Below, one piece after another: positions 1 through 6,101 of a stretch of 6,101 bases of DNA. Made by a program: the position numbers and the translations under genes. The stretch lies in NCBI GenBank assembly GCA_947490605.1, contig CANLHE010000052.1, positions 1 through 6,101 on the forward strand, read 5' to 3'. The stretch comes from Actinomycetota bacterium (lineage in GTDB: Bacteria; Actinomycetota; Actinomycetes; Nanopelagicales; Nanopelagicaceae). The first letter of the stretch is position 1, and each line of letters opens with the position of its first letter. Under the pieces are notes generated by a model. The model was not told the origin of the DNA, searched no databases, and worked only from the letters and a program-made list of their open reading frames with translations.

Positions 1-2673
1 TTAGCCAACCTTTCTGAATTTTCTGACCGTCAAACAAATCCAGTGATTGAATTTAAAGAGGAGTTATCACAACGCCTTGCAATTCTGCCGATCGTGGCTG
101 CTTTTGATAATCGGCGCAAGCAACATGGCTTATTAACCTTTAATGATCATATGTCTATTGCGGCAAAGTTAGTTGAGGAGAGTAAGCAAAACCATAGTGA
201 TGATATTGGAGTAATTGAGCGAAATAAATTTAAGGTGGTATTACTAGATGAGTATCAAGACACATCTTTTAACCAGATTAAGTTCTTGTCTAACCTCTTT
301 GGCAATAACCATCCGGTGACGGCAGTAGGAGATCCAAATCAGGCAATTTACGGTTGGCGTAGTGCTAGCTCTGAAACCCTAGACTCCTTCGCTAAGTCCT
401 TTAACAGCAATGCAACTCGGTATGCCTTGCTTACGACCTGGCGAAATGATTCAGCTGTTTTAGATTTAGCAAATGTCATGATTGATGAGATTTCAACAAG
501 TAAGCAAATTGAGAAATTAACTGCCCGACCAAATGCAAAAACTGGTGAGGTAATTTGCGGTATTTATGAAACCCAAATTCAAGAGGGACAAGAGATTGCA
601 AAATACTTTGCTAAGTATTGGTTTGATAAAGATCGAGAAAAGCTTGCTGCAAATGAAAAATCAACATTTGCAGTACTAGTTAGAAGCAGATCACAAATTG
701 ATTCAATCCAGGCAGCTTTTACTGAATTAGATATTCCAACCGATGTAGTTGGTGTTGGCGGTTTAATTCACACCCCTGAGATTTCCGACATTATTGCCTT
801 ACTTCGCACCTTAACCATGCCAGATACTGGAACAGCTCTAATGCGCCTGCTAACTGGGCCACATATAAATCTTGGAGCAAGAGATTTAATGGCGCTAGGT
901 ATATTCACTAAAAACTTTGCCAGATCAAATGATTACTCAAGAGGTAAAGAGTTAAAGCAAGCACTTGAGCAAAACATTGAAGTTATCTCAACCGCTGATG
1001 AGTTTGCTGCCGGTTCAATTATTGAATCTTTAGAGCTATTACTGACATTAAAGCAGGGTGAGTTTGCAAAGTATCAGGGGACTCCTGGATTTAGCGAAGA
1101 AGGATTAGCTCGGCTTCGTAAATTTGCACTTTCACTTCGAGCACTCCGCCGAAATTTAAATGGCTCAATCACTGAGGCAATAATTGAGGTAGAACAATTC
1201 TTGTCATTAGATACTGAAGTATTAGTAAGAGATGGCTGGCAATCTGGCCGAAAAAATTTAGACCGGTTCTTAGATGAGTCAGCTAGATTTGAAAAAAATG
1301 GCGGCACATTACTTGGCTTCTTACAGTGGTTAAAAATTGCAGAAGATACTGAAGGTGGTTTAAAGCCGGCTGAGGTAGATGTCAGAAGTGATGCCGTGCA
1401 AATTTTAACTATCCATTCAGCAAAGGGAGCTGAGTGGGATTATGTTGCAATTCCTGGCCTTGCAGATAAAACCTTTCCAAGTGTTGGTAAGAAGTCAGAT
1501 GATTGGGTTAACAATGCCGGCTCTATTCCAGTCAGTATGCGAGGCGATTGTGAGCAGCTGCCTTCAATTAATTTTGATAGTTTTTCAACAAATAAAAATC
1601 TAAAAGATGGCTTAGAGCGATTTGAAGATCAGTGGAAAGCGCGCAAATCAATGGAGGAGATGCGTCTTGCCTATGTTGCTATTACGCGAGCAAAGAAGGG
1701 ATTAATCTGCACAACTTCGCACTTTAGAAATGGTGAAAAGATAGTTAATCCAAGTAGCCTATTTAATATCTTTGCTAACGCGCTTATTAAAATAAATGGC
1801 GGAAGCGTACTTACTGATACGCCAATTCCAGAAGGTCGTAATCCAATTAAGGAAAATCCGACAACCGGGATCTGGCCAACAAGAAGTAGCAGGCTAGATA
1901 AATTACAAGAGGTTTCACTTGGAATTGAAAGTGCAACACCATTTACGCCGGCTGAAGTAAACAGCTTAATTAAGGAAGCAGCAGATACAGAAAAGGTTTC
2001 TTTACTCTCTGATATGCAGGCAATTCTCTCTGAGATCTCTAATCGAAATGAAAAGGTAATGATTACATTGCCAAGCAGATTATCTGTTTCTACCCTGCTT
2101 TATTTAGCAAAAGATCCGCAGGAGTTAGCACTGAGGTTGCGCCGGCCAATGCCAAATCACATTGATAAATACGCAAGACGAGGAACTGATTTCCACCTAT
2201 GGCTTGAAAATCACTTCGAACATCCATCACTAATCTCTATGGATGATTTATTTAATCAAAGCAGTCCAGTAATTACTGAAGAGTTTGCTGATGCTCCCCT
2301 TGATAAATTACAGCAGGCATGGCTTGCAAGTGAGTGGGCGAATAAACAACCTGTGGGAGTTGAGGTTGGCTTTGAAACAATGATTGATAACACTTTGATT
2401 CGGGGCCGAATTGATGCGGTCTATCAAAGTGGTGATCAGTTTGAGGTAGTTGATTGGAAGACTGGCAAGGTTAAAGATGGTGATGATCTAGCGACCGCTG
2501 CAATTCAGTTGGCGATGTATCGCCTGGCTTATTCAAAACTTAAGAATGTGCCGATTGAAAAGATTAGTGCGGCTTTTCATTATGTAGCTGATAATCAAAC
2601 GGTCAGGCCAGCTGATATTTTAGATGAGCAGGCGTTATTAACTTTGATTAGTAAAGTGCCTATTCAAATCTAA
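1..2673 (+). CDS. adnB: AdnB-like ATP-dependent helicase-nuclease subunit, 5'-truncated by the window edge
   Basis: This is an SF1 (UvrD/Rep-type) motor fused to a C-terminal RecB-family nuclease. The family resects double-strand breaks as an AdnA-AdnB heterodimer. The frame is open from base 1, so the GTG at 43 is only an internal codon. About 890 codons are present against about 1,100 in mycobacterial AdnB, and the N-terminus with Walker A is upstream. Visible motor motifs are II DEYQD (247-261), III GDPNQAIYGWR (328-360), IV TTWRN (433-447), V TIHSAKGAEW (1408-1437) and VI VAITRAKKG (1675-1701). The nuclease domain has a complete active site: GTDFH (His at 2194-2196), RGRID (Asp at 2413-2415), DWKTGK (Asp at 2452, Lys at 2458) and QLAMY (2506-2520). 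AdnB is preferred over AdnA because the motor motifs are intact and nudC and uvrD2 lie downstream, as in mycobacteria. An AddA/RecB-like label is the alternative. Its last 14 bases overlap the convergent EEP gene. Confidence 0.88.
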   Translation, partial: LANLSEFSDRQTNPVIEFKEELSQRLAILPIVAAFDNRRKQHGLLTFNDHMSIAAKLVEESKQNHSDDIGVIERNKFKVVLLDEYQDTSFNQIKFLSNLFGNNHPVTAVGDPNQAIYGWRSASSETLDSFAKSFNSNATRYALLTTWRNDSAVLDLANVMIDEISTSKQIEKLTARPNAKTGEVICGIYETQIQEGQEIAKYFAKYWFDKDREKLAANEKSTFAVLVRSRSQIDSIQAAFTELDIPTDVVGVGGLIHTPEISDIIALLRTLTMPDTGTALMRLLTGPHINLGARDLMALGIFTKNFARSNDYSRGKELKQALEQNIEVISTADEFAAGSIIESLELLLTLKQGEFAKYQGTPGFSEEGLARLRKFALSLRALRRNLNGSITEAIIEVEQFLSLDTEVLVRDGWQSGRKNLDRFLDESARFEKNGGTLLGFLQWLKIAEDTEGGLKPAEVDVRSDAVQILTIHSAKGAEWDYVAIPGLADKTFPSVGKKSDDWVNNAGSIPVSMRGDCEQLPSINFDSFSTNKNLKDGLERFEDQWKARKSMEEMRLAYVAITRAKKGLICTTSHFRNGEKIVNPSSLFNIFANALIKINGGSVLTDTPIPEGRNPIKENPTTGIWPTRSSRLDKLQEVSLGIESATPFTPAEVNSLIKEAADTEKVSLLSDMQAILSEISNRNEKVMITLPSRLSVSTLLYLAKDPQELALRLRRPMPNHIDKYARRGTDFHLWLENHFEHPSLISMDDLFNQSSPVITEEFADAPLDKLQQAWLASEWANKQPVGVEVGFETMIDNTLIRGRIDAVYQSGDQFEVVDWKTGKVKDGDDLATAAIQLAMYRLAYSKLKNVPIEKISAAFHYVADNQTVRPADILDEQALLTLISKVPIQI

Positions 2674-3505
2674 GCTCTAATCCAATTGGAGTATGGTCAG
2701 AGATATTTGTTTTAACTGTGTTTAATAGATTTGTTTTAACTGAGTTAACCGATGATTTTGGAACCATTATGTAATCAAACTGTATTTTCTCTTTCCAGCT
2801 TGGATAGGTCATTTGCTTAGTCAATGATCTATAGCTACTAAATCTACTTGGTAGATTTGCAATGATATTTAAATCACCAGTAAGCACCTGCTTACCCGGT
2901 AATCTATTCAAAGAAGAGCAAAGCCGGTTTAATTGATAAACATTAACTACCGGTGCAAAAGAGAGATGGGTAGTGGTAATTGTTAGACCGTTCTCAAGCT
3001 CTGCAGTTAATGCAACTCTAGGTTCATCTTTAACATAAATAAACCTAACCCCGCCATTGACTTTTGGAATTAGCAGAGGAAGTCCAATAATTGATCTGCC
3101 TAATTTTTTAACATGTATTTTCTTTATTACTTGATTTGTGGCAATACCAATTCCATAACTCATTGTTCTGGTTGGGGCTGAATCTTGAGTTATTAACGCA
3201 CTTTGTAAATCTCTTACCTTTTCCCATTTTTCACCTGGCGTACCAAATATTGTCGGTAGGTATGCCCAATATTTAAGTCCCATACTTTCGGCAATTAGTT
3301 GCGTTTGATTTATCTCTGACGAACGGGGTTGTAAATAATCAACCTCTTGCAATCCAATAAAATCTGGCTGGTAATTATCTGCCACTGTTTTAGCAGCCGT
3401 TATTAAACTCTGCCGCCAATCTTGATCGCTAATAGGCGGGATAACCTGCCCATGCAAAAGGTTCCAGGAGATTATTCTCAGGCTTTGAGCGGGGGCGACA
3501 ACCAT
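2660..3505 (-). CDS. Endonuclease/exonuclease/phosphatase (EEP) superfamily protein
   Basis: This 281-residue, metal-dependent phosphodiesterase/phosphatase of the EEP fold is related to exonuclease III, DNase I and inositol-phosphatase families. The substrate cannot be told from sequence. All signature blocks are present in order: SWNLLHG (13-19, metal-site Asn15), LQEVD (52-56, catalytic Glu54), EPRVAL (161-166), TTTHLSF (177-183, His180), TGDLN (209-213, Asp211 and Asn213), FDYIMV (243-248) and SDH (269-271, catalytic His271). There is no signal peptide or membrane segment, so it is probably cytoplasmic. The ATG at 3505 is the only sensible start: the first EEP strand begins 10 residues later and a -10 box sits exactly 6 nt upstream. 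No Shine-Dalgarno is seen, which fits a leaderless mRNA. It is oriented against all its neighbours, and six sampled 60-base lines average about 34% G+C, slightly below the flanking genes. Mycobacteria carry an ion-channel gene (Rv3200c) at the equivalent place, so an insertion or replacement is possible. Confidence 0.9.
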   Translation of the reverse strand: MVVAPAQSLRIISWNLLHGQVIPPISDQDWRQSLITAAKTVADNYQPDFIGLQEVDYLQPRSSEINQTQLIAESMGLKYWAYLPTIFGTPGEKWEKVRDLQSALITQDSAPTRTMSYGIGIATNQVIKKIHVKKLGRSIIGLPLLIPKVNGGVRFIYVKDEPRVALTAELENGLTITTTHLSFAPVVNVYQLNRLCSSLNRLPGKQVLTGDLNIIANLPSRFSSYRSLTKQMTYPSWKEKIQFDYIMVPKSSVNSVKTNLLNTVKTNISDHTPIGLELRFE

Positions 3506-3511
3506 GACGAC

Positions 3512-3517
3512 AGGCTA
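3512..3517 (-). promoter_or_regulatory. Predicted -10 box of a leaderless promoter for the EEP gene
   Basis: On the minus strand the hexamer reads TAGCCT, which fits the actinobacterial TANNNT -10 consensus. It is followed by exactly 6 nt (GTCGTC) and then the ATG at 3505. This spacing places the transcription start on the start codon itself, the known geometry of leaderless mRNAs. A TTGGCA (plus-strand 3538-3543) resembles a -35 box but is 20 nt away, so it is doubtful. No ribosome binding site is present. Confidence 0.55.
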
Positions 3518-3518
3518 G

Positions 3519-3524
3519 TAGGGT
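3519..3524 (+). promoter_or_regulatory. Predicted -10 box of a leaderless promoter for nudC-uvrD2
   Basis: The hexamer TAGGGT matches TANNNT and is followed by exactly 6 nt (CGGGCG) before the GTG at 3531. This would start the mRNA at that codon. A GCGACA at 3495-3500 shares its last four bases with the TTGACA consensus and sits at 18-nt spacing, inside the 5' end of the divergent EEP gene. No Shine-Dalgarno precedes the start, which agrees with leaderless translation. The promoter would drive nudC and the overlapping uvrD2. Confidence 0.6.
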
Positions 3525-3530
3525 CGGGCG

Positions 3531-4451
3531 GTGATGATGCCAAATAAATCACTAAAACTCCCATTAGCAGTTGCTGAGGTTGATCGCGCTGCGCATTTAC
3601 GAAGTGATGAGGCCTACCTTAAATCTGCCTGGGCTAGTGCATCGGTTTTACTTTTCATGGATGAGAAGTTTGTAGCTGGTAATAACCAGATTAGCTTTGT
3701 TAGCGGATCAAGCTTAGGTGAGTATCAATCTCAAACTGATTACTTTTTAGGGGTTAAAGATAAAGATAACTTTTTCGTTCGCCACTTAGAAAGTGATGAA
3801 AATACAAATCTTGAGTTAAAGACTTTAAGAGAGATTGGTGCTTTTTTATCTCCGCGAGATATCGGCTTGGCAGTGCATGCCCAAGGATTAGCCAACTGGC
3901 ATAAAAAGCATCCAAGATGTTCTCAATGTGGTGCGGCCACAACCGTGGTTTTAGGGGGCTCAGTTAGAAGATGTTTAATTGATGAAAGTGAACATTACCC
4001 AAGAACTGACGGGGCAATAATTGTTTTAATTAAAGATGAACAAGATCGAGTATTACTTGGTCGGCAAAAAGTTTGGCCTAAACACCGCTTTTCAACCTTC
4101 GCTGGCTTTGTTGAACCCGGTGAATCATTTGAGCATTGTGTTGTCAGAGAGGTTAGGGAAGAGGCTGGTGTTGAGTTATCCCAGATTAATTATCTTGGTT
4201 CCCAACCATGGCCATTTCCAGCATCCCTAATGATTGCATTTGAAGCGGTAACAAATACGCCAGAAATTGCAAGAGCTGATGGGGAAGAGATTGAAGAGAT
4301 CCGTTGGTTTTCAAGAGCAGATATGAAAGCTGCCATCTTAGATAAATCTTTAATTCTGCCACTTGAGATTAGCGTGGCTCGGCAAATGATTAAGGCTTGG
4401 TATGGAAAAGATGCAGAGACCGATTTGATTGGCAATGAATCGTGGCGATAG
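3531..4451 (+). CDS. nudC: NAD(H) pyrophosphatase / NAD-cap decapping Nudix hydrolase NudC
   Basis: This 306-residue Nudix enzyme cleaves NADH/NAD+ to NMN(H) and AMP. Family members also remove NAD caps from RNA 5' ends. Residues 1-120 form the variable N-terminal domain. A zinc ribbon follows with Cys130, Cys133 and Cys148. The full Nudix box runs from Gly192 to Val214 (G-x5-E-x7-REVREEAGV), with metal-binding glutamates 207, 210 and 211. The NudC-diagnostic SQPWPFPAS at 224-232 separates it from other Nudix hydrolases. The fourth zinc ligand of the E. coli spacing is Asp151 here, and His155 may substitute. Three start codons stand in a row (GTG 3531, ATG 3534, ATG 3537). GTG 3531 is chosen because it lies 6 nt after the -10 hexamer. 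The gene is likely co-transcribed with the overlapping helicase gene downstream, and the same nudC-uvrD2 pair is known from mycobacteria. Confidence 0.95.
   Translation: MMMPNKSLKLPLAVAEVDRAAHLRSDEAYLKSAWASASVLLFMDEKFVAGNNQISFVSGSSLGEYQSQTDYFLGVKDKDNFFVRHLESDENTNLELKTLREIGAFLSPRDIGLAVHAQGLANWHKKHPRCSQCGAATTVVLGGSVRRCLIDESEHYPRTDGAIIVLIKDEQDRVLLGRQKVWPKHRFSTFAGFVEPGESFEHCVVREVREEAGVELSQINYLGSQPWPFPASLMIAFEAVTNTPEIARADGEEIEEIRWFSRADMKAAILDKSLILPLEISVARQMIKAWYGKDAETDLIGNESWR
4442..4451 (+). promoter_or_regulatory. nudC/uvrD2 10-bp coding overlap, probable translational coupling
   Basis: The uvrD2 start GTG (4442-4444) lies inside the end of nudC, whose TAG stop is at 4449-4451. An in-frame TGA at 4436-4438 makes this GTG the first usable uvrD2 start. 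No Shine-Dalgarno or TANNNT box stands at a suitable distance. The simplest reading is that ribosomes ending nudC restart on uvrD2 within one mRNA. Confidence 0.6.
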
Positions 4452-6085
4452 ATAATGCCCAAATTCTGGCTGAGTTAGATCCTGATCAATTAGCAGTTGT
4501 TACCGCAATTAGCGGGCCAGTGTGCGTAATAGCAGGTGCTGGCACTGGAAAAACTAGAGTAATTACTAATCGAATTGCTTATGCAATTAATGCTGGTGTT
4601 ACTGATCCAACTAAAGTTTTAGCATTAACTTTCACCGCAAAAGCAGCTGGTGAAATGCGGGCCCGACTTCGGGTCCTTGGTATTTCAAATGCTGCTGCTA
4701 GAACATTTCACTCAGCTGCATTAAAACAACTTTTATATTTTTGGCCATACGCTTTCGGCGGTCAATTTCCTTCATTATTAACTACAAAATCTGGATTTAT
4801 CAGCCAAGCGATTACCAGGGCTGAGGTAGCAATTCCAGCGCAGGTAAATGCGCTGCGAGAGATTGCAAGTGAGATTGAGTGGGCAAAGGTGCTTGAGATT
4901 TCACCAGAGGATTATCAAGAGCGGGCAATTGAAAGCTCAAGGTTGGTTAAGTTACCAAATAGCAAAACTCAAGGTGAGAATCTTTCAATGATCGCCCAGG
5001 TTTATGAAGCTTATGAGTCATTAAAAAAACAGGAGCGCACCTTAGATTTTGAGGATGTATTGCTTTTAACGGTTGGCATGCTGGAGGAGGATCGCGGGGT
5101 AAGAGAGCGGGTAAGGGATCAATACCGCTACTTCACAGTTGATGAGTACCAGGATGTCTCGCCATTGCAACAACGGTTATTAAATCTCTGGCTAGGCAAT
5201 CGAGAGGAGTTATGTGTAGTAGGTGATGCTGCCCAAACTATTTACTCATTTGCTGGGGCAACCTCTAACTTCCTACTAAACTTTCAAAACCGTTTTCCAA
5301 ATGCTCAAGTATTTAGATTATCCCGTGGCTATCGATCCACTCCGGAAATCATCAACTCAGCTAATCGAATCTTGCGGCAGGCGAACTTAGTAAGTGATCA
5401 CGGGATTGAACTTCAATCAGCAAATGAGCATGGTGATAAGCCGATGGTTAATGGCTTTAATACTTCAGCTGATGAGATCTCATATGTGGTTGGTGAGGTG
5501 GCAAAGGAGATTGCAAAAGGAACAGATTCCTCTGAGATCGCAATCTTGGCTAGAACTAATGCTCAACTAGATCAGGTTAAATCAGCTCTTAATAATCTAA
5601 AGATCGCCAGCCAAATTAAATCAGGTGAGCGCTTTTTTGATCGAGTAGATGTCCGGGATGCGATGCGAGTTATCCGTAGTGCCTCAGTTTTACCTTCTGA
5701 AATCGGTGATTGGTATGCCGATTTAGTATCTGTCCTTCGCCCATTTGGTGATGCTGATTATGTGACCGCTTTTTTACGTCTTGCCAAAAGCATTCAAGAA
5801 AATGGCGGCACAAATATGCGCGCATTTTTACGAGAGATTGAAGATCGGGCTGAACAAAATAATCCGCCCACCCTGCCGGGCATAACTCTTGCCACCTTGC
5901 ATGCAGCTAAAGGACTTGAATGGAATCACCTGTTTTTAATTGGGGTATCTGATGGCGTCCTACCGATGGGTAATGATTTAAATGAGGAACGCAGACTGTT
6001 TTATGTTGGAGTTACTAGGGCTAAGCAGCGAATCCAAATCACCTATGCGGGCAAGCCCAGCGTATTTTTAGCGCAATTTAATTAA
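4442..6085 (+). CDS. uvrD2: Compact UvrD2-like SF1A DNA helicase lacking the usual C-terminal tail
   Basis: This 547-residue 3'-5' superfamily 1 DNA helicase has every core motif: Q motif LDPDQ (12-16), Walker A AGAGTGKT (31-38), Ia ALTFTAKAAGEM (61-72), Ib ARTFHS (86-91), II VDEYQD (233-238), III GDAAQTIYSFAGA (261-273), IV LSRGYRS (293-299), IVc region GERFFDRVDVRD (395-406), V TLHAAKGLEW (485-494) and VI VGVTRAKQR (522-530). Only about 75 residues separate IVc from V, against well over 150 in E. coli UvrD, so the 2B domain is small. The protein stops 17 residues after motif VI, at PSVFLAQFN. Mycobacterial UvrD2 (about 700 residues) continues with a tetracysteine linker and an HRDC domain, both absent here. 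Position after nudC supports UvrD2 rather than UvrD1/PcrA. It probably serves in DNA repair or replication-fork upkeep; its homologue is essential in M. tuberculosis. Confidence 0.85.
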   Translation: MAIDNAQILAELDPDQLAVVTAISGPVCVIAGAGTGKTRVITNRIAYAINAGVTDPTKVLALTFTAKAAGEMRARLRVLGISNAAARTFHSAALKQLLYFWPYAFGGQFPSLLTTKSGFISQAITRAEVAIPAQVNALREIASEIEWAKVLEISPEDYQERAIESSRLVKLPNSKTQGENLSMIAQVYEAYESLKKQERTLDFEDVLLLTVGMLEEDRGVRERVRDQYRYFTVDEYQDVSPLQQRLLNLWLGNREELCVVGDAAQTIYSFAGATSNFLLNFQNRFPNAQVFRLSRGYRSTPEIINSANRILRQANLVSDHGIELQSANEHGDKPMVNGFNTSADEISYVVGEVAKEIAKGTDSSEIAILARTNAQLDQVKSALNNLKIASQIKSGERFFDRVDVRDAMRVIRSASVLPSEIGDWYADLVSVLRPFGDADYVTAFLRLAKSIQENGGTNMRAFLREIEDRAEQNNPPTLPGITLATLHAAKGLEWNHLFLIGVSDGVLPMGNDLNEERRLFYVGVTRAKQRIQITYAGKPSVFLAQFN

Positions 6086-6101
6086 GTTGCATCAAAGCAG
6101 G

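Noticed and set aside
43..45. GTG as the start codon of the first helicase-nuclease gene.
   Set aside because: The same frame is open without a stop back to base 1, and a protein starting here would lack the Walker A motif. The true start lies upstream of the window.
2681..2690. Perfect 10-bp palindrome TCCAATTGGA near the convergent gene ends, considered as a terminator.
   Set aside because: It has no loop, is AT-rich, has no following T-run, and codes for the conserved C-terminal part of the EEP protein. It is likely chance.
4036..4230. 64-codon plus-strand frame inside nudC.
   Set aside because: It overlaps the Nudix box of nudC in another frame and has no promoter, ribosome binding site or recognisable motif.
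4190..4462. 90-codon minus-strand frame across the nudC end, and similar antisense frames at 1074-1307 and 3754-3942.
   Set aside because: They lie opposite well-supported motif-bearing genes, have no recognisable domains, and look like shadow frames.
6086..6101. Terminator or new gene after uvrD2.
   Set aside because: Only 16 bases remain; no hairpin, T-run or start with context is visible.
1..6101. A new defence or mobile system built from the two helicases, the nuclease and the EEP hydrolase.
   Set aside because: Three of the four genes match a housekeeping actinobacterial neighbourhood (adnB, nudC, uvrD2). No integrase, transposase, CRISPR repeats, toxin-antitoxin pair or phage genes are seen.

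Overview
The window comes from a low-G+C actinobacterium. The best guess is a streamlined freshwater lineage of the acI / Nanopelagicales type (Planktophila or Nanopelagicus-like). This rests on two points. First, an AdnB-type helicase-nuclease gene lies close to nudC and a UvrD2-like helicase, and that neighbourhood (adnB ... nudC-uvrD2) is known from mycobacteria. Second, the DNA is AT-rich with many TTA codons: sampled lines give roughly 34-41% G+C, far below most Actinobacteria. The taxonomic call is inference; no rRNA or other marker is present.

Layout: (1) 1-2673 (+), the C-terminal ~890 codons of an AdnB-like subunit. Its start and Walker A motif lie upstream of the window. (2) 2660-3505 (-), a 281-residue endonuclease/exonuclease/phosphatase (EEP) superfamily protein. 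It is convergent with adnB, and the two stop regions overlap by 14 bp. (3) 3506-3530, a 25-bp divergent intergenic region that holds two back-to-back -10 boxes, each exactly 6 nt from a start codon. Both flanking genes are therefore predicted to make leaderless mRNAs. (4) 3531-4451 (+), nudC, an NADH/NAD-cap pyrophosphatase. (5) 4442-6085 (+), a compact UvrD2-like helicase whose start overlaps the nudC stop by 10 bp. The last 16 bases hold nothing recognisable. No stretch above 300 bp lacks a gene.

Function: adnB encodes one half of the actinobacterial double-strand-break end-resection machine (the RecBCD/AddAB counterpart). The UvrD2-like protein is a second SF1 DNA helicase. NudC hydrolyses NAD(H) and can remove NAD caps from RNA, and it is probably co-transcribed with uvrD2. 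The EEP protein has a complete metal-hydrolase active site but unknown substrate. It interrupts an otherwise co-directional DNA-metabolism cluster and shares its promoter region with nudC.

No wholly new system is evident. The points most worth a second look are the symmetrical double leaderless promoter, the UvrD2 protein that ends at the helicase core without the tetracysteine/HRDC tail, and the altered fourth zinc ligand of NudC.
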